Source: Parus major
Lineage: Eukaryota > Chordata > Aves > Passeriformes > Paridae
Direction: 5' to 3'
NCBI RefSeq assembly: GCF_001522545.3
Contig: NC_031773.1
Span: forward strand, 39,643,669-39,707,668
Length of the DNA stretch: 64,000 nucleotides
Shown: positions 1 through 11,260 of the stretch, in pieces
Layout: every line of letters starts with the position of its first letter
Numbering within the stretch: the first letter of the stretch is position 1
The notes under the pieces: model-generated
What the model saw: the letters and a program-made list of their open reading frames with translations, nothing else
Database searches by the model: none
What the model was told of the DNA's origin: nothing
Translations under genes and position numbers: made by a program

Positions 1-599
1 CCCTTTTTACTTTAAAAATGTTTTCCTTGCTGTGCATCATGAGTGATCTAGGCTTATATGGTAGGTCACTGTAACATTTCTGTCAGTAGCCAAAGACAAT
101 TAAATTCAAATTGTTTTGGACTTTGGTCTTTACAAGCTTGCTCTTTATCTATGTCTGCTAGAAATTGCTTTTAAATGTTCTGCTGAGCCATTCTTCCTAT
201 TAAGTAAACACCTGAAAGAGTATACTTAAAATAGTCAATAAAAGCAACTGACTTTTTTGCCTGTCTTTAAATGTAATACTTACCTCTTTTTTTAAAAAAA
301 AGACACAGCTTTGATTACTTAACTTTTAAATTATATTTGCTATTAGGGAAGATTTAAGTAATTTATTTCCTCTCACAGTGTGTTATCGATAATGTGAAAA
401 AACAAAGGAAAATGAATTTCTGGTCTTTATATAGAAGTGATCTTGAGCAAGATTGTCTATCCAATTGTAGTTTCCCAACTCTGTATTCTATAAATGAATA
501 AATAAATAAGTATGCGATAGCAGATATGCCAAATATCTATATGGAGCTCCAAATATTGAAGTGTTTAACTCAATGGATTAGGACTTGAAAATCAGACCA
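1..599. other. AT-rich noncoding sequence
   Basis: No gene, RNA or identifiable repeat is visible. The stretch is AT-rich with scattered short A and T runs, and a short AATAAATAAATAA tract near 497-510. Stop codons are dense in all six frames. Confidence 0.6.
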
Positions 600-611
600 T
601 TTTGAACTTGA

Positions 612-745
612 ATATCTTAGTCACTGACAAAAAAGTTAGTGTTCTATCATTTAGAAAGGAAACAGCTTTACAGTGGGGAGACTTCCTCATTGAGTTAAAT
701 AGAATTTTTCAGATACATTTGTTTATTCCTATCTACTTTCAGGAA
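612..745 (+). repeat. Left arm of an unidentified inverted repeat
   Basis: This segment recurs in reverse complement at 4043-4174. The shared core has three long exact words in the same order: TCTTAGTCACTGACAAAA, ACAGCTTTACAGTG and CTTCCTCATTGAG. They are joined by diverged but alignable sequence, and weaker similarity runs on to about 743. It matches neither the CR1 nor the ERVL LTR sequences elsewhere in the window. It could be one copy of a dispersed old repeat (SINE, LTR piece or DNA-transposon end), or one terminal inverted repeat of an element spanning both arms. The similarity is seen directly in the sequence; the family is unknown. Confidence 0.8.
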
Positions 746-2472
746 AAAAAAAAAAGAAAAAAGTTATAATTAATTTTAATAGGGAAAAAAACCTATAGGG
801 CAAAAAAAACATCTAGAGCATCCCATTTCCCTTGCGGCACCCCAGCCACTAGTGAGTGACTACTGCATGCTTTCTTATATTTTACTATTGGATAGTCAAT
901 CATCCATCCAGAAGCTTAATACAGATCTCAAAGATCACTCAGGTGTCTTAATAACAGAAATCCAGAAAGTAACATAAGTTGAACCTTAGTTAATGTCCAG
1001 GTAAATAACTTGACCAGATCAGAAAATAGAGTGAATATGATAGGTTAATTCCAGTGATCTGATATCACACACCTCAGTCTAAGTACTTATCAGCTTCAAA
1101 AACAGTTCAGATTCTTCAGAACTAACCATGCAAGAGGAGGCAGGGCACCCAATTGAGGAGAAGAAACTAGAATGCTTTTTCTTTGTATGTTCTCTGTGAC
1201 TCTCCTGACCCACCAAGACAACAGGGGGATTGACAAGCATGGAATTGTTAAACCCTGATATGGCTTATTTCTGAAATTAAATTTCTAAAGAAACTGAGCA
1301 GCCCTTATACTGGAATGACAGGATGGAAAGGTTAGGCCTCTGCCTCCTTGCTGAGTACTTTCTCCCTGGGTCTCTTCTGGTGCAGTACTAAATATCTGCT
1401 CACAGCTTGCCTCTGAGAAAGTGTCTTGTTGCATTAAAGCCACTTTTGCAGAGCAGAATCTGATGGAAGAACACTTGAGCTGCAACATAAAAGCTACAAA
1501 TGGCTATTTCAGAAGTTTGGAACTAGCTCTTAAGCCTTACTCAGTTCCACCAGTGGGTAGCAAATAATTTATGTTTGTAAGGTAGCTATTTCTTCAGATT
1601 TGGGAATGTTATATCAACAAACCATTTCCCTATCTGTCAACTCTACAATTTCATTTAGAAGCATACAGAGAATGGTTCTATTTTCCTTACAATGAACTAT
1701 GAAAAGAGGTAAAAAAATATGTGTGAGAAAACTAGTCATAGACTGCAGATTTCTACATGAGTTACTTCAAAACCTTCAAGTGTGGTATACATTGATCCAT
1801 AGATTGCAAACTACTGAATTTGATTTATAATAAATCAATATTGAATTCCTTTTCTTTGTAAGTATATAAAACCCCCTGAATTAACAACTTAAATTGCTAA
1901 ATGTGTAGGAAATGCTGTAGAAAATTGTGCAGGTCTGAAGACTCTAAAATAATGATAAACAGAAATTGATAGTCAAAAGTATCCAGAACAAAGAAGGTTT
2001 ATTTCAGGCAAGAGAGATCACTGCAGCTGAACTCACTGTAGAGAACCCACATAAGTCAAAAATGTAAATTTCATTAATATTATTTAGCTCATTAATTGAG
2101 TTTCAATTAAGATATAATACTCATATAACTCAAACCAAAGAAAGTTTAGGCATCCTGAAGTTATTATGGTACCTTGCCAACAGAAGCAATTTGTCTCAAA
2201 CTAGAAAACACTTTTAAGATATATCTTTGCTATTCTTTTTCATTTAAATTATCTGGTTTATAGCATTATTACCCCAGAGAACTGTTGCAAAGATGCATGC
2301 TGCCCTGAAGCTTACAAAGGCTAGCCAAATAACTGAATTTTGCCATTGGACAAAACATATGTAATATTGCATCCCTAGATTCTGACAGCAATAAAGCAGT
2401 GTCCATGTGAGTACCCACTGATCTGTAAGCTATCTACACACATTTCAGTTTTTCAACACTGTACAGATGTCA
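746..2472. other. Noncoding sequence, no identified feature
   Basis: The stretch opens with an A-rich tract (about 742-762) and otherwise shows no recognisable repeat, RNA gene or exon. A somewhat GC-richer patch lies around 1300-1480. The short minus-strand frame there has no family resemblance. Confidence 0.55.
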
Positions 2473-3550
2473 CACAATCACAGAATCAAAGAATCCTTTA
2501 GGATGGAAAAGTTCTCCAAGACAATTGATTCCAATCTTTGACCAAACACCACCATAACTGGTCCATAGCATAAGGTGTCATGTCGTGATGTTTCTTGAAC
2601 ACCTCCAGGGATGGTAATTCCACCACCTCCCTGAGTGCTCCATTCCAGCATTTAACATTTCTTTCCCAGAAGAATTCCCCTGACGTCCAATACGAACCTC
2701 TACTGGTGCATTTTGACACTGTTTCCTATGGTCCTGTTTCTTGTTGCCTGGGAGAAGAGACTGGCCCCCACTTTGCTACAACCCTTTTCAGGTACTTGTA
2801 GAGGGTGCTAATGTCACCCTGAGCCTCCTTTTCTCCAGGATAAACAAGCCCAGCTCCCTCAGGTGCTCCCCATGGGAGTTTTTATCCAGGCCCTTTACCA
2901 GCTCCATTGTCCCTTTCTGGGTATTCCAGCACCTCAGTGTCTTTCTGTGATGAGTGGCCCAGAACTGCACACAGGACTCAAGCTGTGGCCTCCCTTGTGC
3001 TGAGCACAGCGAAACAATGACTTCCCTGGTCCAGATGGCCACAGTATTTCTGACACAGGCCAGGGTGTCACTGGCCTTCTTGGCCACCCGATGCACTGCT
3101 GGCTCATTTTTATTTGGCTGCTAACCAACACCTCCAGGTCCTTTTCTGCTAGGCCACTTTCCAGCCACTCTTCCCCCAGCCTGTAGTGCTGGAGGGGAGT
3201 TGTTGTGACCAATGTGTAGGACTCAGCTTTTGTCCTGGTTGAACCTCATACAATTAGCCTTGACCCATTGATCCCGCCTGTCCAGGTCCCTCTGCAGAGC
3301 CTTCCTACCCTGCAGGACATCAACATTTCCAGCCAACTAAATGTCATCTGCAAACTTCCTGAGAGTGCAATTGATCCCCTCTTCTAGGTCAGTAAAGATA
3401 TTAAACATTACTGAGCCCTGGGGAATATCACCAGTGACTGTATGTTTGACCATTCACCATGGGTTTCTATGTCCTGCCCTCCAGCTGGTTTTAACAAAAT
3501 GAAAAATGCACCTGCCCAAGCCATGGTCTTCCAGCTTTTCTAGGAAAACT
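2473..3550 (-). mobile_element. CR1 LINE fragment, 3'-truncated copy lacking its 5' part
   Basis: On the plus strand this begins with the reverse complement of a CR1 3' end (cacagaatcaaagaatcc, then ggatggaaaagttctcc). Read on the minus strand it carries the C-terminal third of a CR1 reverse-transcriptase ORF in several broken frames. Family-typical peptide stretches include LGEEWLESGLAEKDLEVLV, ELGLFILEKRRLR and REVVELPSLEVFKKH. Frameshifts and substitutions scatter the coding sequence over at least three frames, so the copy is dead. The 5' boundary near 3550 corresponds to the middle of the RT domain, the usual 5' truncation of CR1. CR1 is the dominant LINE of birds and retrotransposes by target-primed reverse transcription. 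I see no clear target-site duplication, as expected for CR1. The exact subfamily is not assigned. Confidence 0.93.
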
Positions 3551-4042
3551 GAATATTAGTTGTTTCAGAACATGATTTATAAAGCAATTTTAACCAGGAC
3601 ACTGCTGCAATTTTGTATGAATTTATAATTTTTCCTTTTTGTGGTCTTTATGAGTGTGATGATTCTCTAAGTAAATGCAGTGTGGTAGCTGTTGAAATGC
3701 TGCAATTTAGCATGTCAATTAATATTCGTTTGTAACAAGATACCTAATCTGAAATCTTCAGGGATATCATTAAGGGATATCATTACTTGAAGGCTACAGA
3801 GAAAGAAAACTTCAAGCTTTAAAATTATGTGTAAAAATAGAGAATGCTAATGGTTTAGGTCTAATTCTCAGTGTTTAAGAATAGAAGACATGAAAGTCAT
3901 TTGTGGACTTTAATCATATTCACTTGTTCACTGATTTTATAGCAAAGACTGCACTGATAACAGGCTAACACTGAACATATTTTTGTTATTAAAATTATTT
4001 TTCCCCTATAAAGTTTAAATATAATATTTAATATTTATTTTC
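3551..4042. other. Noncoding spacer with a 13-bp tandem duplication
   Basis: AT-rich sequence between the CR1 copy and the right inverted-repeat arm. The only structure seen is a 13-bp unit AGGGATATCATTA repeated head to tail at 3760-3772 and 3773-3785. Confidence 0.6.
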
Positions 4043-4174
4043 TTTCTAAGGTACATATGAATAAAAATATCTATGTGAAAAATTCAGCTTACCTCAATGA
4101 GGAAGACTCATCACTGTAAAGCTGTGTTCTTTTTGCATGATAGGACCCTAACCTTTTGTCAGTGACTAAGATAT
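4043..4174 (-). repeat. Right arm of an unidentified inverted repeat
   Basis: Reverse complement of 612-745. The exact words are found here as TTTTGTCAGTGACTAAGA, CACTGTAAAGCTGT and CTCAATGAGGAAG. The arms are about 3.3 kb apart and enclose a CR1 copy. Similarity fades outward beyond about 4174 and inward below about 4045. Substitutions and small indels between the arms suggest an old event. Confidence 0.8.
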
Positions 4175-7100
4175 GTCTGTTGAATATGTATCAGAGATTT
4201 CTCAGAGGACCTTCATAGTCATATAAAGATTTGGCCACATCTCACTCCTAACACAGGAATGTGTGCTAGCTTACAGGATGACCGCCAAAAATCAGAATGA
4301 GAAACTATGGAATGTTTCTCAGGCACTTAGCTATTTAATATCATACTAGCATTCTTATTTCTTCTCTCTTTCTCCTTTTTTTAAAATATTTTATTCCTTA
4401 GAAGTAAATAACTGCTGCTTAAAATTCCTGCAAAAAATAGAAGTCCAGATAAATTTAGCAAATCTTTAGAAAAATAAAAATAGATTCTTAAAATAGAAAA
4501 TATATGGCAACTTATTCTTTTAGTATCTTTCCCAGTATCACCTACAGTAACGTAAAGGCAAAGTGTGGGCAGTTTAGCAAGCTTTCCTCTTACCCTCATT
4601 TTATTTTTTGATTCTTCTATATTATCTCTTACCACGAAGTAGACAAACACTACTACTTGTAAGGCTTAACATTTCCTTTAAATCTGGCAACTGGCACATT
4701 GATGCTACTTAAATAATTGTGCAGTTTTGACAAGTAGTTTAAAATGCATGTCAATCAAACAACGAGACTCTTTTTTTCTCAGCTACTTCCACTGTGGACA
4801 TATGGCATGGGAAAAAAAAAATGGGGTACTTGTCATAAGGCTGCACCTACTGGTGTTATCTCCTAAGTAACAGAGCCATAGAACATAGCTTTCAAAATAC
4901 TGTGAACTTTCCTGGTTTCCTTTTTTGGACTTGATGATCAGACAACTGTCACGCTGTATATTTTACTCAGATTAATTTATACCTAAAATTGGGTAATAAT
5001 ATACTAAAGAGAAGGTCTTGACTTCATTAAAAAAGAAAGAAGCTATGCCTGCAACTTCAGTAAACTACCTTGAAATGCTATGTTTAATGTTTTATGAGTG
5101 TCAATTGTGCATCAGAACAGAATCATGTGCTGTACCTCTACTGAGAGCACAGTAATAAAAAACTTTCCTAAAAAGTTTATAATCTAAAGCTGTCCATTAT
5201 ACAAGTGACTTTCCAAAAATAAATAATTTTTAAACAACATGAAGCCTCTCATACATATACCTGGGTGTGCAATGATTTCTATAGAATTAAACAAGAACAA
5301 CAAAATATAAGATATGCAGCACTAGTATGTATTGGAGACTAAACCCTTTTTGTCAGAAATAAATTTTAATTGGTTTAATAGGTCATTTCCATTTCTAGGA
5401 CAACTCAGACTTCTTGCTATGACTGAGAGCAACACAGGATTTTCAGAAGGGCAGATGATAGCACTAACCCTTTGGAAGGAGTCAATACATGTTTTTCATC
5501 GAGAGAAGAAAGAAAAGGACCAAGACGAGTTCTAAGGAATTTATTTCTTTGGCTTCAGAAGTGTTAGGACTAAGGATATAAAGAGGTAGTCGAAGTTCTG
5601 TGGTTGTTGTGAGATATATACATTTTTTGCCTATTGTTCCAATGCCCTTACCTTGTAAATGCAACTTGGTCTAGTTATAACACTGTTTTCATTTGTACTG
5701 GAAAGACAGGACACTGGGCTACCTAGCTCAGGGGTACATGAAAAAAAAGTTGTTTTTCTCTGTATTTTTCATTTTGGTGCCAAATGCAGCTAAACCAGAA
5801 CAGATACTTTACCTAATTAGATATATTTAAAGAAATTATTCTCTTTATTAAAGGCTTTAGAGCTAAGCACATAATTAGACAATGCTGTAACTAAGCTCCA
5901 TTGAATTATAGATCAGTTTGCCTATAGCTAAGAGAACTAAGAGTTTTAATTGCTATATTTTTGCCTTCTTATTTTTGTGTTTTTGTCTACAGTCAGGTAA
6001 AGATTTATTTTCATGTGTAGAGATTTATGTAGAGAGTCTGAGCAAACTTCATTGTTGATTATTTTATTTAATTGAATTGTAATCAGAGTTGCCAATCTGA
6101 AGGGCCAGATTCTCAGTTGAACAAATTGAACACGTAATAAATGGATCTCCTTTGTCACCAGATAATATTCTGGGTGCTAGGAAATTCTTTGGTTATCTAA
6201 ATTCTGTCTTATGTTTCATGGGTTATGAGCAACTGCAAAATTATTTTCTGATATGACATTACTGATTACAGCAAAGGCACAAAAGAAAGGACTCTATCAT
6301 GTGATCTTGAAGTATTAGAAATCCTAGGTAGCATAAAAAAAAAAAGAAGAAAACACAAGTAACCTTTAATGTAAAACACCCTCTTCATACTTTATATAGA
6401 AGTATTCCTGGAAGCATTAGTCTGATGCAAGATCTTTCAAGGTAGTCTAACCATCAGACTATAAAGTCAAATTTACCCTGCACTTCCTCTCTGGTCCAAT
6501 ACATCCTTCATTCTTATCTGCCTGGGGACTTGTTCAAAAGAGATAAACAGATTTTTTACACTCCAGTAGACTATTGTCTGAGTATGACATGAAGACTGAA
6601 GGCAGAATGCATTTGAGAGCTTTTAGGAAAAGGATGGGACTGAATCTGTGAGTCCAGCCTGCTCAGTGAGTGCACTAAGTAGTGTGCCATGCTGCGTGAG
6701 AAACTAGGGAAAGACTTCTCTTTGTCTGTGGTCTAAAACTGACCTACTTTAGATTTGTGTGTGAAGAGCACAGTCCTGCCGTGTTCTGTGGCCTCTGGAA
6801 GTGTTTAATGGATTGAGCTTTTGGGGTGATTCACACTTCACTCCTCCAAGTTTCTCAACCTAACTTGAGCTCAGACATGATCTAAGTGCTGAGCTGCTTA
6901 AGCCTGCCAAGCATAGGACAGTTCTGGGCACGTGCAGTGACTTAATAGGTACTGAAGAGATTTAACATCAAATGTTAGAGGGCTTACAGAGATTAGGTGT
7001 CTCCAGCTCAGAAGGTGAGTCAGGACTTTGCAATTACAATTTCCCCTCTGCAGCCTAAGCTTTATCCTAGTACCTAAATCTTGTACTTTAACCTGCCTTG

Positions 7101-9990
7101 AATGCACTCTATATCTGAAATAAAGCAAACAAAATCTATCACTATGAATTAGCAGTGTTCTTTGTTTCTGGTAGTTAACTGCAGAATCATATTTATTTAG
7201 AGAATAAATCTTGGAAACACATGAAATGCTCATCTGTGATCAAAAACCCATAAGTCACATTTCTTTACTTAAGACCCTTCTGATCTAGGAAACAAATATG
7301 TATCCATTGCACTGAAGTAGAGAAAAGTCTGAGATAAAATCAGTGATCATTTGAATATGTGGGTTCCTCTTACACAGGTTCCTAAATTGTCCTAGATCAA
7401 CAACATGTTGATTAAATTGGTTGCATCATATGGGCAATTCACTTCAATTTTCTTTAAACTACATTCATTTGAGTCCAGTAATATTTGTGATTTTTACAGT
7501 TAATGGTATGATATTTTAAAACATGCCAACTCTTCTTTGAATCTTTTTGTCACAGTGTTAGTTACCTTAGGATTATTCAGATAAAATTTTTTGCATCCAT
7601 CCACTGGGAAAGAAAAATGAAGAGCTGAGAAATCAAAAGGATCTGAAAGAAGATAAAAGAGCATTTTCTTTTAAAAATGTATTTATTTTTGTCTCCTTTT
7701 TTTTTTAAGATCTTTTTCACAATTTTCAAGCCACAGGCTATTGAAATTTCTAGAGCAAGGATTCACCTGGTGCTGAATAATCACATACAACTTTTGTTTG
7801 ATCTCTTCAATGTGAAGCTTTTAAGTCAGGCTGCTGAGATCATTGCCTATTGTGCTGACCAATACTGTATCCTTGTACTTCCCTGCAAGTCTGCATTCAT
7901 CTGCAGCCTCTGGTCCTGCCTTATATTCAGTTCTAAGCTTTTTTCAGGCTCTGACTGTGTCATGTGCTTCAAATATATATATGTATACATATATATATCT
8001 ATATATATCTGTCTGAACTGAATTCTTAAGTATTACTATAGTGCAAATACCAATCGGTAGTTATGTAAAATCATCTATATTTATTTAATGGAATTTATGC
8101 AAGAATAAAACCACATATATAATGTTTGTATTACATAATGGCTCTGTAATGTATTTGAATGTAATTCCAATTATGAATATTTTGAATAAAATAAAATAAG
8201 CTATTTTAACATTCAGCTTTGTGAGAGTTTGAGGAAAAGGGGTTTATTTTGCATAAGAAACTCTCAAAATTGAGACATTCAAAACCAGAAATCCTTTCAG
8301 CACTATGTGATTCTGAAAAGTGAGTACAATTCAGAGAAGCAAAGAACCCAATATTTAGTAATTTCTGTTTCTTATATAGTAAGGTTTCATAGGATTATTT
8401 TTCTTCAGTATGTGCCTCATGCCCTTCATTCTGACTCTTCCAGAAGTCATGTAGTCACTTACCCAGTACACTCTGTATGTTAGAGAAATCCTTGTCCTCT
8501 TTCCTAGAAAAAGCAAATATATTGTTAGATCCCAAAAGCTCTGCAAATATATGTAAATTCTGACTGTGGCAGATCAGATTAGAACATACCAAGTTTTCAC
8601 TGTCTTTGTAAAATGAGCATAATCTTCTAGATAAAGCCAATTATTAAATTATATGCTACAAAGGGCTGAGAAGAATCCTTTCCATTGAAATCATCTGATA
8701 TTCAGAGATTTCTCATCGGTTTATAAACACTCCAACAAATACATGTGAAATTTTTTATCCCAAAGGCTCATTATGCCTCCAAAAAAACCCAACACCAAAG
8801 TATTCACATACTGTCTGCAGAAATTCTAGTTAATTTCTTCTATGTACATGACTATATATCTGCACTAAATGGAATTACAGCCAGCAGAATCTCTTCTAAG
8901 CAACTTGCTTTTGTTAGAATAATTAGCAATATAAATATTCCAGCGTTCACGTTAGTGTTACACTAAAGACTCTACTGGGATATATAAAGACACTAATGGT
9001 AAAGTGGATAAGTCAATTTACTGTAATTTTCTCTTTCACATGTTGCATATTAGCTCTTAAAAAGGCTGTGGGTTTATAATCTGCATGAAGACTTAAATCT
9101 GCTATACAAATATGAGATGTAAACTTAAACTGAGAATAAGGGGAAGCTGGCTTGTGTGGATGCAAAATATTGTAACATTAAAGAAGTTTGCTGCAAAAGT
9201 TTTCACATTGGCTACCTATGTCATATTTTCTCTTATTCTTGTAATGTTCTCTGAGAGAATGGCACTCAGGTCTGAGGGTGTGGGTGACCTTTCAGTTCTC
9301 ATGGGTGTTTGTATCACTTTACATTTCCTAATTATTATGACTCTCAAAACCAAACCATTCATTGCCTGAAAACTAACAGCTCCAGACAGGAAGTATCTTT
9401 TTAGCTGTGTGCAGAGATGTCTCCAGAAGATGGCAACTGGCACTACATATCATTAATATATGCCTGTTATTCAAATGAAAAATAAGGAAGATTTAAATGG
9501 AATTTAAAACCGTGGCATTTCATTACATAGTTGTACTGAAGAAACGATGGCACGTATTTTCTCTTCCACAAAAATTCTTCTACATTATAAAAACAGTTAA
9601 ATCAGTTGCAGAAGAATATCCTAACTGTATTAGTCCTTTCCTTTGCAGCTACACAGTTTATTAAAAAAGAAGGAGACTTGGCTGGGGTTTCTGTGTTCTG
9701 GTACTTACAAAAAGTGGAGGATTTTATTGGCAGTTGGAAGAATTTAGATAGGAAAAGCGTAAGAGAAAATGAAGGGAAATTGATGCAAAAAAAGCCACTT
9801 AATATATTTGGGTTTTCTTCATGTTTTGTCCTAACAGCTTTTTTCATTCAATCATCTATTATATGTTCTTACTTTATATTCTTTTTATTTTTAATACAAT
9901 TTTAATGTATTTTAATACCATTTAATTACATATTGGTTCAGCTACAAGCTTTAATTTCTGTCTTATAGCTCTTCAGACATAGCATTAATT
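4175..9990. other. Long AT-rich stretch without genes
   Basis: Nearly 6 kb with no identifiable gene, RNA or interspersed repeat. Short open frames occur on both strands but none has domain-like composition. A patch around 6640-7080 is less AT-rich and may hold a decayed repeat that I cannot name. The one clear low-complexity tract, 7972-8010, is listed separately. Confidence 0.55.
7972..8010. repeat. Imperfect TA dinucleotide repeat
   Basis: Alternating AT/TA run interrupted by GTATAC and CTATAT variants, typical of a decayed microsatellite. Confidence 0.85.
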
Positions 9991-10559
9991 ATTTATTTGT
10001 AATTATAAGCCAAAGCCTTTTTGAGTCAGGTGGTTTATAATTCCACATGGTAAGAAGGAGACTTTTGATTTTTCTACTATCTATATGTAACAATGATGGA
10101 GATAAAATGGATACTGCTTATAAATTAGAAGCAAAGGAAACTCAGATAGCATGGCATTCACATCCTGTGGCTTCAGCCATTTAAAAGGCAGATAAGATAT
10201 TATCTTCTAGGCTTTCTAGGCTGCCAGTGATACTTTAGATAGCAAAGAGAACTTTGATTGCATGCTGCTGTTCGGAAATGGCACTTCTTGGTTGGCATTA
10301 GCAGGCAAAATTCTTTTGCATTACCTCCAGCCAGTGAATAAGGAACTCTTCAAACCAGCTAAGGAGTTTTTTTTCTCTCTTATGGTTCGCTCATTATTTT
10401 ATACAGCACTGGTGTGCATACAGGATCAACACTAAATATATTTGATGACTAAATAATACATTGCAATCCTTGCAATTCATATCATTGCAAAACATCACTT
10501 TAGTAATATAAGTAAAGCAAAAAAGCCTATTAAAAGTAAGATGAGATAATAAACAGCAT

Positions 10560-11240
10560 CAACCCTCCTTGTTTATATTGCAGCATTCAGTGCTTATTAC
10601 TGCTCTGTGTAAAATGCTAAGAAAACAATCATTTCCAGGCTTCATAAAAGCAATGCAAATATCAGCAGGTGTATTAGTGCTATTACCATGGCTGTAAAAG
10701 GCTTATTTGAGCAAAATGTTCAGGAAGAAACTCTTATTACTTGGCAATGCTACCGGACCATAATCTTTATACAATAGCTGAAATCACTAGCTGAAACCAT
10801 AATTGCCTTAAAGCAAGTATGTATACACAGGAGTTCTTAAAAGCTTGGTAAAACAGCCTAAAGAGGAGCAGGCATCTTCTGCTCCTCAGTTACAGTGCAA
10901 GTAACAAACCCATGCTGGGAAAAGTGGATTTCTTCTGATGAAAGCTACCCCGTTGAGCTTCTTTGAGACACAAATAAAGGTGTCTCTGGATTAAAATACA
11001 TTTCAAAAGAGGCCATTTCATAACCTGAAGCAGAACTGGAAATGGAAGGAGAGAAACAGGTTCATCAGATAACTACTGCTACCAGTCTGAATTATTGATT
11101 GTAAACTCATTAGTCCTATTGTAATCGATGATAACTGGTCTGCAGATAAAATTTTTCACTGTCTGTATTTATACAGCTGCTACTGGCTATAGTTGAGTAA
11201 CTCAGTCTTGTGTAATTCCACTGGTGATGCGTAAGAAGTT
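10560..11240. promoter_or_regulatory. Candidate conserved noncoding element(s)
   Basis: A non-repetitive, compositionally complex stretch that differs from the A/T-run-rich flanks. It contains an octamer word ATGCAAAT at 10653-10660 directly followed by an E-box CAGGTG at 10666-10671, and further right an ATCGAT core (11124-11129) of the kind bound by CUT/ONECUT homeodomain proteins, among several TAAT words. This texture is common in developmental enhancers of gene deserts. The motif words are seen in the sequence. Conservation and enhancer activity are inference, and the block could be ordinary unique sequence. Confidence 0.3.
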
Positions 11241-11260
11241 CAGACAGAACCAACAGAGAA

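Noticed and set aside
2788..3212. RT-like peptides that might indicate an active LINE gene
   Set aside because: The RT segments are split over several frames and lack the catalytic region and 5' half; this is a dead CR1 copy.
6640..7090. Less AT-rich patch as a possible exon or old repeat
   Set aside because: No collinear match to any family I know and no frame with protein character.
9606..9905. A 99-codon plus frame starting as a signal-peptide-like sequence
   Set aside because: The hydrophobic N terminus is followed by unremarkable sequence and no Kozak, cleavage or splice context; the right end runs into T-rich DNA.
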